This document shows positions 23,091 through 36,000 of a DNA stretch of 64,000 bases, in pieces. Each line of letters begins with the position of its first letter. Within the stretch, counting starts at the first letter, position 1. Under the pieces are notes generated by a model, which worked only from the letters and a program-made list of their open reading frames with translations, ran no database searches and was not told the DNA's origin. The stretch is from Undaria pinnatifida (Eukaryota > Sar > Phaeophyceae > Laminariales > Alariaceae): positions 24,532,518 through 24,596,517 of the forward strand of contig JABAKD010000002.1 in the NCBI GenBank assembly GCA_012845835.1, given 5' to 3'. The position numbers and the translations under genes are program-made.

Positions 23091-24689
23091 TCTGGCGTTG
23101 GGGGGTGGGCGGTGGTGCACCTATTTGTAGGGGGAGGTAATCACATATCATGCACGGCATCACCGACCTTCGCACCCCTGCACTAACGGGACTGAGCGCG
23201 TCGTAGGGGCTGGGGTGGGAGGTGCAACCATGTCACAATGGATGGCCGGAATCCTGAGGACCATAGACCCGGGCGGGGAAAATTACGTATTCACGTTATA
23301 CGGGGAGGGGGGGGTAATTATTTCATGCACGTGTCCGTAGTCGTATTTGACGCATTAATACATTTCGGGGCGGGGTAGCATTACCTGTTGATAGGGGAGG
23401 GGGAGGGTTGCCTACTAATACTAGCCTGTTTACTTGAAAGGAGAACTAGAACACAAGAAAACAAATGGTGAACACCGCCCATCAATACTCCTGACCAAAA
23501 CCCACTTACTTGCTCTATGCATGCACACACACGTGCTAAAATATGAGCCGTTGTTTACGAATGCCACTCACGGCTTCTGTCATGCATATGCGATAATCGA
23601 CCCGATGTGCCAGGTATGGAAGTAGAGGGACGATGCCGTCCCAGTCCCTCGTAAGGTACGAGGGAATACCAAACTGTCGTAAGGCGGGCTAATCTGACCG
23701 CCTGCCACCCACAAACAAATGTCCCGCCCCCACGTACCAATCCTAATATTTTTCTATTGTATGAGTATCCCGGTTTTGCGGTATCCCACGTGCGCGTATG
23801 CGGGGGCATTGTAGGGGATAGTATGGAGATGTCCCCTCGAACAGGCGTTTTGGTTAATCTGTGTGCCTCTGTGCGAGCATATTATCTCCCTTGGTGTTCT
23901 CGAGTTTTGCCCCCTTGCTGTTCAGAAGACATACATGATGATTGTATGACGTTGTTATGCGGGCGAGACGAGCGATTTAATGCATCAAGAACGTGTGAGT
24001 GTGAATTCAACTATTAATATCAACTCCAAGACAGGCAGTCTGCACCTATTCCGGAGGGGAAGAGGTCGATTAATCCCTACCAGAGATACAGGTTAACTAT
24101 ATATATACGATGTTTCGTGACGGCCAAGAATGATTGGGAAATCTGATCTGAAGTCTTTGTTATTCTTCTGAGCCTCAGGTTAGGATGCGTTCAACCCCGA
24201 TCTCAGGCCGAAAAACCGCTCTCGCGACCGCTCTCTCCGGGGCCGAGTTCCTCGACCTTCGCCGGATCCGTTCCCTCGCGCGCGGTCTTGGCACCACGCG
24301 CCGCAGCCGTGCGCGGCGATCCGGAACTGGGCTTGCGTTTGGGCGGGTTTTGCGGAGACGTCTCGGTTCTGTTCGATGCTGGAGGATATTTTAGTTTGAG
24401 CTGTTGCTGTTTCGCGACGAGCTCACCACAAGGAATTCTGAGGAAGCGTTTGTCTGGTTTTATATATACCGGTATTCGAAATCTGGAACAACACACCCCT
24501 TCTGAGGAAGCTTCTCTGCCGGGGCTGATATACCGGTTTTCGACAATTATCTAGAACAACGCACCCCTTCTGCTATCACGCCTTTCGCCCCTAAAAATCC
24601 CTCTCTCGATCGCTCTCTCCGCGGCCGAGTTTTCTTGGACCCTGTTCCCTCGCGCGGACACATACCGCGCGGTAGAGGTTCGTCACTCG

Positions 24690-24975
24690 AAGAAGAGAGG
24701 TATATACCTCAAGCAGAGAACGTGATTTCGCTTTTAACTGAAATCGTATAATTTCGTCCAAGGGACTTTTTTTCTTGTGCACAAATCGACTTGCGGAAAG
24801 CGAGAGAGCATGAGATAGCAACACTCGATGAAAAATCGACGAGCAGTGGGGATTGCTGTGAAACCCTGTGCGCAATAGAAAATGAAGGCAATAACCGGGG
24901 GGGAGAAGGGACTGCACCTACCTGTGACCACGGCTTGTCCAGAAGCTGGAAAGTAGAAGTGTATGTGAAAAAAAA
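24690..24975 (-). repeat. R4 repeat, reverse copy
   Basis: Reverse complement of 11275-11525 at about 85% by eye, sharing the CGATTTTTCATCGAGTGTTG palindrome-bearing core. Confidence 0.55.
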
Positions 24976-26289
24976 AGATAAAAAAAAGAGGGGGGGTCCC
25001 TTTTTGAGGCCATTTATTTGCAGTAGCTCGGGGGGTCACTCGCGCGAGTAACCCCTCTGATTCCTTTGCGATCTAACATTTTGTTCTTGTGTTCAGATTG
25101 ACGAAATATCAATCGGGTAAAGTACGGTACGCCGACACAATCGAGCCTAAACAATTGTTGTCCGTGAGAGGTAGGACGCGTGACTACGATAATAGCGAGG
25201 TGTGCCACACCCCGCTTTTTTTCCGGGGTTCCCTCAACTTTTCGGGAGAACTCAAGACCTCGTCCCCCCCAAAAATGATTCAGAGAAACATCAGAACTGC
25301 TACACCAGCACTACCGAAGAAAAAAATGCCAGCATGTGTGATCTAGGTACACAACAAGAACCTTCCACGACCAAAAAATGGCGTATTTTCGACGATTTTG
25401 GCCTAAGGAGCCCCGTCGTTCAGAAACCATTTCTCATCACACGAAAGGTGCTACCTCTGTCGCAGCATGCGTCGGTCCTGAGTCAATCCCGGTGGAGAAA
25501 ATTGGGGGGGTATGATACTACAATACCGTAGCCTTGGTCTTTTGTTTATTGCGATATGCCGCAATGAAATGGTGATCTACGGTGTGCGCCTCCCAAGCAA
25601 AACCGCCTTCTAGAACAACGTGTTTTTCCTTTTCAACGAGGTACACGGAGTCCTTCGCGCGAGCGGATCGAATCCAACAGAGTGAAAAAGGGTACCCCGC
25701 CTACTGCTTGTAGCTAGCCTTGGCCCTCTAAAAGTGCAACAACGAACGAACAAACACATGCCCTACCTAGAGGTGTACAAAACAAACCTGTTACAGCAAA
25801 AAACAGAATGACAACATTTAAGAGAATTCCGGGTGAAGACGCCCCGTCGTTCAGAAAAAAAAAATAGCCAAAAGTGGTATACAAAATAATACCTCTATGG
25901 CATTAATAGCTCGCGTCCGCGCGGTTTCGAGATCACGCGCCGCCGCCGCGCGCGGCGATCGCAAAGTGAGCTCGTGTGGGTGGGGATCTTGCGGAGGCGC
26001 TTCAGTTCTGCTGACTGCTAGTTGAAGAGATATTCGCTCGTGTACAACCTGGTTTTGGTTCACTAAATAGTATTACGCCGGGGAATAGATTTTCTGTGAG
26101 GCGTCTAATCCTCCTCCAATAATCTACCTACACCAGCGGCGTTTGCAGTGGTGCTTTACCTCGCACCTCGGTAGTGATGGGGTAGGTCGGGGTTCTACAA
26201 GGAGTGTTTTTATTGGCGTCGAGTTGTAACGCTTTTAAATATCGGTACTCCATGAACAACAATTATCCATCCAATAATAGTTCCGTCCA

Positions 26290-26510
26290 GGAACGATTCT
26301 GTCCAATTACCGTTCCAAGAACCGCTCCAAGAAATTTTCCAAGAACCGTTCCAATACCTGTTCCAAGAATCGCTCCAAACCATTCAGCCCCATAACCATT
26401 GTTTCGTCATACCAAGGATTGGCTTTGAGAACCATTCCAACCAAGAATCGTTCCAGCACATTCCAATCACGAACCATTCCGTTCAAGAACCATTCCGCCC
26501 AAGACCCACT
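26290..26510 (+). repeat. 12-bp degenerate minisatellite
   Basis: Variants of GTTCCAAGAACC repeated with drift about 15 times. The reverse strand is open and encodes LERFLE-like peptide repeats, which I attribute to the 12-bp period. Confidence 0.65.
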
Positions 26511-27404
26511 CAACCCTTCGGAAGAACCACCCCAAAGTAACCAACACACCACCACAGCTTTATCAATAACGGCGCGCGACCCTCGACCACAAAATGGTCC
26601 CAGCCAAGACTCAACCTTTTCACACTTTCAAATTTCGACAACCCCTCGTATAAACAGACAGATACTGACAATCTGTCAAGTTGTCAACAACACAAAACCT
26701 TCCACGTAAAACACAATCCTGAAAGCACATACCCCGACACACCAATTCCATCGGACTTTAACCTTTGATTTGACTGCATACTACAGAGATTACCACACAC
26801 AAAAAATTAGGACAATTATCGCAAAAAAACAAATGGACGCGCAGCTACTAACCCTTAACCCATTAGAACTGCACTCCCGTTTCGGAGGAATATCACTAGG
26901 AATTAGAGTCAAATTTGCGTTCCCGTACAATTCTGCAAGGTAACAGGGGGTAACCACGTAGGCACTACAAAAAAATAGTCCAACTCTGTAACTTCAAGCA
27001 GTTTGTCGGCAACAAGATGCATTTATCCTTAACCCTACGGTAGCCTTGATAATTTGAAAATTTCAAGAGGCTCGTCGCAAAGACGCGTGCTACGATCAAG
27101 GTGCGCCGCTTTTTTTCTTAATACTACCCCTCAATTTCGGAGCTTAAGACATGTCCCAGAAACTGATTTGGAGAAAAATAAACTGCTGCTCTGGGTGAAA
27201 AAATCCGGGTGGGCTATGTACACGACGAGAATCATGACGAAAAAAGGATTAGTTCCGATGAAATTGGGGTTAAGGAGCGCTGCCATTCAGAAACCACTGT
27301 GGACGAAAACTGCTGTACCCCTACTCTATCGTAGCACGAGTCCAAAAACAATTGCGTGCATCTTTATCATAGCAGGGTTCAGTTCCCCCCTCTCCGCCTC
27401 CCCA

Positions 27405-27529
27405 GTGCAAGCAATCAATGTCTGCCTGGTCGCTGAATACCGGACGTGCTCCGTGCCGGCAACAGAGGGTTGCGAGGGTCTATGGCCATACGACTACGGC
27501 CATGAATGAAATGAGTACACCGCCCCCCC
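27405..27529 (-). repeat. R2 repeat, reverse copy
   Basis: Reverse-complement R2 (GGACGTGCTCCGTGCCGG, GGTCTATGGCCATACGAC). It lies immediately downstream of the stop of the candidate exon 27530-27764 and so may supply its 3' end. Confidence 0.5.
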
Positions 27530-27764
27530 TCAAACTGAGTATGTCTCTACCTCTACCGCTCCCTCCGTGTCTGTCGGAGAGGGTTCGCTTTTCCGATCGG
27601 CCACCGGTGGCGAGTGCGAAGCCGCCACCGGGGGCGGTCGCGACTGCGATTGCGAAGACGGCGCGTCCCCCTCGCCGTGCCCCGTGACGGCCGATAACAA
27701 CCGCCGAATTCGTATCTCGAGGTTCTGCACCGCTCGATCGACGTCGGCGTCCAGCCTTTGAGCG
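27530..27764 (-). CDS. Candidate terminal exon, possibly of the PX-GOLD gene
   Basis: A strong - strand acceptor (long C/T tract, GTGTGTGCAG) precedes an open frame reading QRLDADVDRAVQNLEIRIRR, a heptad-like helix, then a Ser/Pro/Gln-rich tail to a stop at 27530. Its coiled-coil start suits the end of the PX-GOLD protein 1.4 kb upstream. The entry phase (one base) does not match the best donor at 29214 (phase 0), so an extra exon or the weak phase-2 donor near the 29166 stop would be needed. It could instead end another gene. Confidence 0.45.
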
Positions 27765-27955
27765 CTGCACACACGCACGAGGCAACGCGGGAGAAAGAGA
27801 GAGAGAGGGAGGGGGGGGGTAGTAGAGAGAAATAGGGAGTGTCAGAGAGGGGGGGCTTGAGGGAGAAAATAGTTTGAAGAAGGGGGGTAGTCTGAGAAAG
27901 ACAACAACCAAAAACGAGCTTGTAGTATCTCATCTTGTAATAACTCGAAACAGAG

Positions 27956-28273
27956 CCTGTGTCCTCGAGAAACCCACAAGAGGGACCCCTTGCCATCAAG
28001 GCACAAATACTTCAACCGGATCGGAGCGTCATCGGCCCTTGGATCGGTCCAAGAACGAACTTGTGGTGTGACACTTTGCGTGAGCCCAAGCCAATCACGG
28101 ACCCCCCCGATATGATGCACTCCTTTTCCCAGCGTGCTTTTGCTTTCCAACAATCGACAGGCGACGCTATGCGTGTGCCGTACCCCGGTCGGCATGTCGT
28201 TGCTTCGTCGCGGGCGCTAAAATACACCGCCTTCACGGTAACCCACCCTAGGAAGAACGGGCATTCTCTTCAG
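27956..28273 (+). CDS. Candidate exon A of an unknown + strand gene
   Basis: Open frame after CGAAACAGAG, ending CTTCAG|GTTAGC in phase 0. Reads RNPQEGPLAIKAQILQPDRS, then GPWIGPRTNLWCDTLREPKP and MMHSFSQRAFAFQQSTGD. It looks protein-like but matches no family I know. It can splice in phase to 28624. Competing frames exist, so confidence is low. Confidence 0.35.
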
Positions 28274-28623
28274 GTTAGCTCTCCCTTGTAACCTAGCGCT
28301 GCTGGGTATATTTGTAACTGCCATCAACTGTAAGCGCTGGTGGGAGCCACAGGCCGAAACAGTAAACGGAGTCTTTCGGTCTGACGGCGCAGATCTCCGG
28401 CTTTACGCCGCAGATTACCGGCTTCATCCAACTGAAACAGGGCCCCTAAATTTTCAGGCGGCCGTGTAAACTAACAACGCGCATCTCCTCCATAAAGCTA
28501 CCCGTTCACCGTCCTCAGGCGCCTAGGCGGCACGTTCCGGGTTAGGCTGGCACATTATGCACACCTGGTGCTTCCTGGGTTCGCTCGGAGGTCTTCCCGT
28601 AGATGGTGTTGTCTCTCCCTTAG

Positions 28624-28785
28624 GTGCACCAGTTGCCTCGAAAGCTGCTTCAGCGCAGCCTGGCCGAGAAGGAATGCGTACACCAAGGGCACAAGATGGC
28701 ACAAGAGGAACACGAGAGGAGTTTAAAGCCTGGTTCAGTCATATCACGTGGCCTGACTGGTTCGAATCTCGACTTTCAGAGGTAG
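28624..28785 (+). CDS. Candidate exon B of the same + strand gene
   Basis: Acceptor TCTCTCCCTTAG; 53 codons then TAG. In the frame continuing exon A it reads VHQLPRKLLQRSLAEKECVH and KMAQEEHERSLKPGSVI. A second frame is also protein-like (TREEFKAWFSHITWPDWFES, stop at 28793), so the true frame is undecided. Confidence 0.33.
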   Translation: MHQLPRKLLQRSLAEKECVHQGHKMAQEEHERSLKPGSVISRGLTGSNLDFQR

Positions 28786-28789
28786 CTAC

Positions 28790-28940
28790 TTGACGCGAGA
28801 AACATAAATAGTTACTTGTCTTCAAGAGTAATTACTTGACTTCAAAGGTAATTACTTGATTTCAGAAGTAGTTAACTGACTGCAGCAGTAGCTATCTGGC
28901 TCAAAAGTAGGTAACTGACTCAAGAAGTGGCTAAAGGACT
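28790..28940 (+). repeat. About 24-bp tandem repeat
   Basis: Six to seven units like GTAATTACTTGACTTCAAAG, drifting to GTAGGTAACTGACTCAAGAA, between the + strand candidate exon B and the 3' end of the PX-GOLD gene. Confidence 0.65.
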
Positions 28941-29165
28941 CCAAAAATAGCGGCAGTCCATATCACAGCTAACGTGCCTGGGTCCTGCGCCCAGCGGATC
29001 TGATCCAGCTTCAGTACGAAACCGAACAACAGCAGTCAGTAGTGTTCGTATTGCTAGAAAATAATCGTGTACTGTAATGCTCAGCGCTTTCAAACACAGG
29101 TGTACACGGCGGGGCGCCGGCATCTCGTACGCCATCAAGCACCAACCATAAAATGATCATCGGTT

Positions 29166-30026
29166 TCAAAAGCTGAAGCACGAGCACCACATGCCGTGTT
29201 TTGTGAATATCACCTTGTTGTCTTCGACTTTGGCTCCTGACGCCCTTGGCGACAAAGATCCCTTTCGGCTGCTGCCGCCGCCGCTGCTACCGCTGCCGCT
29301 CTCCAGCCCACGCGCTCCCCGCAAGCCATTTCTCTCCGCCGCATCCCGACCTCCGCTCCACCCTCTCTCCGAGTCACCCACACTCCCTTCGGATCCTGCT
29401 CCTGCAACGGCGCCATCTCCCACCCCCACCCCCGCCCCAGCCCCAGCCCCCGTCCCTGCTCTAGCCCCGCCCCCCACCCCAGCACCACCTCCACCGCCGC
29501 CGCCGCCGCCGCCGCTGCCGCCGCCCACGCCCCGTCGAATCTCGGCAAGGAGAACCTTCTTCTCGGCGCGCAACCGCTGCAGGCGTATTTCCCCGTCAGC
29601 CTGCGCCGCCTCCATCCTCCCCGTGTCCTCCTCCAGCTGCTTTGCGCGGGTCTCGGCGGCCCGGCGCATCATGCCCGCCTCCTCCGCCCGTGCCTCCGCG
29701 GCAGCGCAGCGGTCGCCGAGAGCGCGCTCGCGCGTGCGCAGGCCCGCCACGAGCACCCGCTTCTGCGCCGTTAGCTCCGCCACTGCGGCATCCAGCTCAG
29801 CGACCGCCGCGCGGGCGTCCTCCGCCTCCTCGCGGGCGAGGCGCGAGGCCTCGCGCTCGGCTTCTAGCGCCGCGCGAATGCCACCGACGCCGCCGCGCTC
29901 CTCTTCGAGGCGGCGGGCGAGGCGGGCCGCCTCGGCCTCGGCGTGCGCGCGGGCCTCGTGCGACTTGGCCAGGGCGCGGCTCGTGTCCTCGTGGCGGTGG
30001 CGTTCCTGCTCCTGCTCGGCCACCAC
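29166..30026 (-). CDS. PX-GOLD gene exon 5: coiled coil and C-terminal tail
   Basis: 861 bp from AAAACAG|GTGGTG to a TGA at 29166. Long Ala/Glu/Arg-rich coil (VAEQEQERHRHED, LARRLEEERG, LRAEKKVLLAEIRRG), then a Gly- and Ser-rich tail with SRKGSLSPRASGAKVEDNK. A good in-phase donor (AACAAG|GTGATA) ends coding at 29214 and could lead to a further exon, so the last 15 residues before the stop may be intron read-through. Confidence 0.78.
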   Translation of the reverse strand: MVAEQEQERHRHEDTSRALAKSHEARAHAEAEAARLARRLEEERGGVGGIRAALEAEREASRLAREEAEDARAAVAELDAAVAELTAQKRVLVAGLRTRERALGDRCAAAEARAEEAGMMRRAAETRAKQLEEDTGRMEAAQADGEIRLQRLRAEKKVLLAEIRRGVGGGSGGGGGGGGGGAGVGGGARAGTGAGAGAGVGVGDGAVAGAGSEGSVGDSERGWSGGRDAAERNGLRGARGLESGSGSSGGGSSRKGSLSPRASGAKVEDNKVIFTKHGMWCSCFSF

Positions 30027-33000
30027 CTGTTTTCAGTGTTTGCATTTTTGTTTTTGGTATTTTTTTTTTTTAATTTGCCAGCTGTAAGTTCGACCGATTG
30101 AATTGTTTTTGTTTGTTTTTTGGTGTTGGTCGTTCGGTTGGTTGGTTGGTTAGTTGATTGGTTGGCGGTGACTTGGCGGTGGCGAGAAAGACGGGCAGCG
30201 GGGGTGATTTTCGCGGAACGGTTCTCGCTAAATGTACTGCCACGGCATGTCTGATAAAAGCGTACGAGAATTAGCGAGGCTTGGAAGCACAACCACGCCG
30301 CGCCATTGGGTTCACGGACGAAAAAATCGGCAACGAATAACCTCTGTACTGTATATATCTTAAGGGGGCTGCTGTATGTTTACCGTGTCGCTCCCGCCCG
30401 CCACACCTTCCCACCTTTGCCAGCTCCTCTTGGATACCGCTGCGGGCGACCTGCCACACGCTCCGCTCCGCCTGCAAGAGGTCATGCTCTCGTCGAGCGC
30501 GAAGGAGTTGCTCCTCCAACGTCTGGAGCCTGGCGCCCGCCGCCGCCGCCGCCGCGGCGGCCTCGTCTCTCGAAGCCTCGGCCTCGCCCAGATCCTGACG
30601 CGAGGCAGCGAGGTCGCCCCGTGTCTCTTCCAGGCTGCGTTCCAGCCTTCGCAAGCAGACAGAAAAACCACGCTAAAAGAGCTCAATATTCCTTGCTTTG
30701 TTCGTTGTTGCATAGCTCCAAAAGCACAAAAGCGGGATATCTCACACATCCATTGGTCTTGCTGACTCCCAAGAAGAAGCCTACACATCTACCCAAATGC
30801 CCCGCCAAACCCTGCACGCCGTGTGCAACACCCTGCACCTCGACAAGGTCCGACCCCTCACCTGTCCGCCTTGGTGTTCGCCCTTTGCAGTGTGGCGAGC
30901 AGCACCTTGGCCTGCGCCTCGCTCTGAGCCCGCCGCGCGGACACCGACGCCACCTCGTCCTCCAGAATCTCGAATCGCGCTACTAGCTTCTCGACTCCCT
31001 CCGCATCCACGTGCCCGTGACTGCCGCTACGCATAGCAACACCACCGCCCCCAACCCCACTCCCACCATCCCCACCACCACCAAATAAGGGTAGTCCCCA
31101 GCCAGCTGTGCTGGTGTCGCCGTCGTCACCGCCGTTCTCGATGCCGCTGATCCCGCCAGAGGTTTGTCCCGCGTCAACGATGGTGCCGAGGTCTCGAAGG
31201 AGAGACGCTGCCACGCGCCGAGCGCGACCGAACCTGTAGTGACTGCTGTAGTAGATTATGGCTGAATCATCGTCACCCGATCCTCCACCTAACTCTCCTC
31301 GTGATCCACCTCCCCCTCCACCTCCTCCTCCGCCTCCACCTCCTTTGCCGCCGCCACCGCCGCTGCCTCTCCCGCTACCCCCCGCCCCCCCTTCGGCGCC
31401 GAACTCATCGTCGGTGGCGGCGCTCACCGCAGTTACGGAGACCCTCACCTCACCGTGCCCACTGTCTAGAATTCTCTGCGCAACGGGGCTGCGGCTGGCG
31501 CGCCTTTTGTGGTCCAAGGCGCCCGCCGCCTCTATCGCCGCCCGCATCGTCTGGACGGTAGCCGATTCCACCACGAAGCACAGTCGCTTCCCGCGCAACC
31601 GGCTGTAGGAGTTGTCCCAGCGCAAGATGCACCTACACCGGGGGTGGAAGGATGGAAGGGGGAGTGGGAGGGTGGGTGGGTGGGAGCCAGGGATGCCATA
31701 CCATACTGCTGTACCATACCGTACTATATGGTGCCATAGAAGTACTCACAAATATCGATTTCCTGAGCGGCCTCCATTTTTTCCTTTCAAACACAAACTT
31801 TAAGATATGATTTTTTCCGGAACGCTGAGCGGGCTCGGATGCCCTCAGAGAGTTCCCACCTGCAAAACGCCGTGTTTTGCACGTTGAAACCTGGCTTCTC
31901 TTCTTTTTTATTTGTTTACGAAGTATAATAATACTCAGCTCAGTAGCGCACCACAGCGCTAGCTCAGCAGGGCAGCGCCGTGCGGTGCCGTGCCCTGCCG
32001 TGCGGTGCAATACTGTGCGGTGCCGTGCCGTGCTGCGTGCTGTGCTGTACTTACTATTTCGTACATGCCAGGTCTCATTCGACGAAGTATCATCCAGCAG
32101 TACCGAGGTACACCCCATCAGGTTGGTAGACACTACATTGTTGTTGAATCACATTAAATGCTCCCAGCTCAGCTCAGCTCAGCTCAGCTATAGCTCAGCA
32201 GCGCGTAGCGGCGGTGCTGTGTCTTGCCCTGCGGTGCGGTGCAGAGCAGCGCCGTGCGGTGTCGTGCGGTGCCGCACTCTGCCGTGCGGTGCGGTACTGT
32301 GCGGGGCTGTGCCGTGCTGTGCCGTCCTGCGTGCTGTGCTGTACTTACTATTTCGTACACGCCAGGTCTCATTCGACGAAAGCAGTACCGAGGTACACCA
32401 CACCAGGTTTGTACGTACTGCGTTGTTGAATCACATTAAATGCTCCCACCTCAGCTCAGCTCAGCTATAGCTCAGCAGTGCGCAGCGCAGCGCTATGCGA
32501 TGCCGTGCTGCCGTGCCTTGTCCTGCGGTACGGTGCTGTGCCGTGCTGCGTTGTGCTTTCTTTCGAACACACAGTACCAGGTACCATGCGATGTACCACG
32601 TACCAGGCATCAGTATGTACGTGTGTGTACCCGTCTTTTTGCTTCCTTCATTGATTGTCCTCCCTCTCGGTTCTCTTCGCGTTTATTTTTTGCAAATTAC
32701 ACCCGTACTGCCGATCAGAACGTGACATCGCCAACAAGCACACAGACAACACAGACAGGGCAAGCAGCTCTGCACACGTAGCTCTTGGCATTATCAAAAC
32801 ACTAGTTGCACCAAACCATGGGCCTTCTCTTTCTGCCCTCTTCCACATTTAGTTGAAATCTTCCTTGCGCGAGCGTAGCGGGCGGCGTCAGCCGCCGCCT
32901 GCGGAGCGCCCTTGTACCACACGTACTATACCGTAGCGTACTACTGTACCGCGTCGTACTGTAAGGTGTGGTACTCGAAGCTGTACGTCTGCTAAAACAC

Positions 33001-36000
33001 GCAACATACCGCTTTTGTCCCACAAAGAGCGAAACACGAGAGTTGGACAAAAAAATCTTGAGAAAACAGTGTGGGGGAACTTGGAGTCGCGTGTTCGGTC
33101 GTTGGAAACAACAAACGATGGGCGAGAAGGGTGGACCGGTGGACGCGCCTGCCGCGCGTCCCGCCTTTTCCGACAACGAGACACGTCACTCACGTTCCAT
33201 CCGCTGGGCAGGTGAAGCTCCCCTGCACCAGATCACCTCCCACGGTAGAATATCTCGTTGGCAGGTGCACGGCCCGGTCCTTCGGCGGCCCCTGTCTCTC
33301 TCTTTCCCCCCCCTCCCTGGCCCCAGCTCCCGTTTTTGGGTCGCTGCGGCTTTCTCCACTCCCACCGTCTCCGACACCGCTGCCTATGCCCCACCACCGT
33401 CGCGGCCTGCCCTCCGCCGCAGATGCCCCTCCCGCGTTGGCATTGCCAACGTCGTTCACTCCGTCAACAGGAGGCTCATCCCCTTCGTCGCCTCTGGGCC
33501 CCGGGCTGGATAAACACGCCTCCGCTCCAGCCGGCAAGTCTTCCGCCGCGGCTGCCGCCGAGGCTGCCACAGCCGCCTCGTGATCGTCGCCGCCCGTGTG
33601 CGGGGAGAGAACCGGGAGCGGGTGCGGGCGAAACATGACAGAGAAGTCCACGTCGAGGCTGTCCATCACCTCAAACTTCCACACCACGCTCTCGCCGTGG
33701 AGCACGTCGATGCGCTCGGTGTGCTCCGCCCGGCGTGGCACGTACACCTTTCTGCACTCGAAAGGCTGCAGCAAAAAGTCTATCGCCGTCTCGGGGTTTT
33801 TCGGGCCCCCTTCTCCACCGTACCCGTTGTTGCCGCTGCCGCAACCACCCCCTCCTTTCTTTTCTTCCTCCTCGCCCACCATGTCAGCGTGGCATCGGCT
33901 GTGCTCTTCCATAAACCCGCTGAATACCTGGCTTTGCACCACCGCCGGCACGGCCAGCAAAGCTTTGAGGTATACATCCAGCGCTCGAGCGATGTCAACG
34001 CTATCGCCGCCACCACTCCCGCCGCCGCTTCCCACACCACCACCACAACCACCAACATCAACATCACCACCACCACCACCACCGCTAACACCGCCGATGC
34101 CACCGGGTATTGCCTCTGCCGGCCCCGGCGGCAGAGCGGGCAGCTTCTCCTTGACGTCCTCGTTGCAGCCGAACTCGTCTGTGAGGAGGAGGTAGTGCAA
34201 TCGCTGAAACTCGGACCACGGCTTGCGCAGGGACGAGCCGGAAACTGCTTGCGGGCTCTCACCGCATTGCAGGGTGATGCCGATGTTGAACCAAGGCTCC
34301 TGCAGGCGCCGGTCGTGGCGAATGTTCACCACCGTACATAAAGGCAACATCAGTACCGATCATTATGACATACCAGCACGTACGGGCATGATGCAGACAA
34401 CAGCAACCGAGTTGGTAACGGCGGCGGCGAAGGGCTATACGCATACGCACGTCCTGCGGTAGAATACATCAGGCAGCGTGTTGCTTGCTGGCTTGCTGCG
34501 GAAGATGGCGGTGTCTGAGTGGGGGGTGGGTGGACCTGAGAGACGAAAACAGCACAAGGCTCGGTGTCTCCTCTCACATGGAAACAGAGGGTACACCAGG
34601 GGGTGCCTTGTAAGTTGTAGGTGGCAGTATATCCGCGGCCTCAGTCGCCGTGCTACTTACGTTGCTGTATTGTGCACCACTGTGGATTGCAATTATTAAT
34701 AATAGGTTAGATATGTTACGTATCTAGGAACTTAACCTAAAAGTCGCCCTGTTACCCCAAATTGGCACCTTTTGCACGTCTCGAAAAAGAAGAGTGGGGT
34801 GATGTGGATACCAGCCCCCCTTCCCCTAGACTGCACCACCTCATTATACACAACTTCAAGGCCACTATCAATAGAGGTTTCGATCCGTTCAGCGTACGGG
34901 TACCGACCCACCACGGTGCATCCTCCACACCACCATTACACAAGAGAGAACCTGCTATTAATAGGGGTACCGCCCGAAACCTGGTACACTACGTACTAAA
35001 GACCAATAAAAAACAGGATTACTACTGCTGTAGAAGGGTTCAGGCCATCACGTGACGTTGCCACTTTTACTGTAAACCAGGTTTACAGCAAAGCCTGATC
35101 GGCTTATCGGGCCCATGGCCTACTATCTGATCAGTCTGGCACAGCTACTATACGTACCGTATATGACGGTGTATACCACCTGGGACGTCGTATATCACAC
35201 CCCTAGAGTATACCTAACACCCGGATAATGCTATATTTCAAGTCCCAAAACAAACCACTCGTTATCACCCGGGTAAGTTGTATACCACACCCCCTGCGGC
35301 GTCATGCCTCATAATCGGTATGACACCCCCAAGGTATTAGCTCCTCCGAAATGTAAATGCAGGACGGGCACGGCCACAACCTTCCTATCGGTCGTCTGTG
35401 GTCAATTCCAATCTTGCACGTCGGTCCAGACAAACACGGACGGCCCTTTACCCAACCCTAAACCCAACCTTTTTGGGGCCTCGAGGTCGGTAGGGCTGGT
35501 AAGGACTGTCGCGCGACTCCTCAGCATGCTTGGAGTGTGGCGGTCCTTGTAATCACTGCTGTTATCACACCCCGTACGTACAGAGTACCAGGTATGCTAT
35601 GTCGCTCGGGAACGTGTTGTGTCAAGTTCAAAACGACCGACCAATTTATCGCCGGGGGACGTTGTGTATCACATCCCGGGACTATACCACACCAGGTGAT
35701 GAGTTTTTTTGAGCCCCAAACATTATCACCGGCGGTGTGGTATACACCGACATGCATGGTACACGTCCACGGTACTTGTACCCGCACGATTGTTATGCCG
35801 GTACTATAAATAGCGACCAGGGAGGAGGAGGAATTACGCCGCACACTTCGAGGCCTCAACATCAACCTGGGAACAAATCTTCTGTGGGACTCTCTTGTTC
35901 GCTGAAAACTGGGACGACCAGCAGGTGACCATCTACGCGAAAATAGGAATCGGGTGCTGCGTGCCTGGCATTTAACTTGGACTATATAAAGCTACGTACA

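Larger units (their letters stand above)
22513..27404. other. Intergenic DNA with degenerate element copies
   Basis: G-rich tract; GC-rich related blocks at about 24190-24360 and 25890-26040 (both with GCGCGCGGCGATC-like sequence); a diverged 270-bp pair at about 25170-25540 and 27070-27350 sharing GGACGCGTG-type starts and AGGAGC-CATTCAGAAACCA-type ends; the 12-bp minisatellite. No convincing gene. Confidence 0.45.

Noticed and set aside
26307..26555. LERFLE peptide repeat ORF as a leucine-rich protein
   Set aside because: Explained by the 12-bp minisatellite period; contains no LRR consensus.
29191..30087. 298-codon + strand ORF opposite PX-GOLD exon 5
   Set aside because: Pro/Arg/Ala-rich mirror of the coiled-coil exon; the - strand has phase-matched splice sites and heptads.
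32968..33583. + strand ORFs over PX-GOLD exon 2 and its intron
   Set aside because: Opposite strand of the GOLD-domain exon; products are Pro/Arg/Ser-rich shadows.
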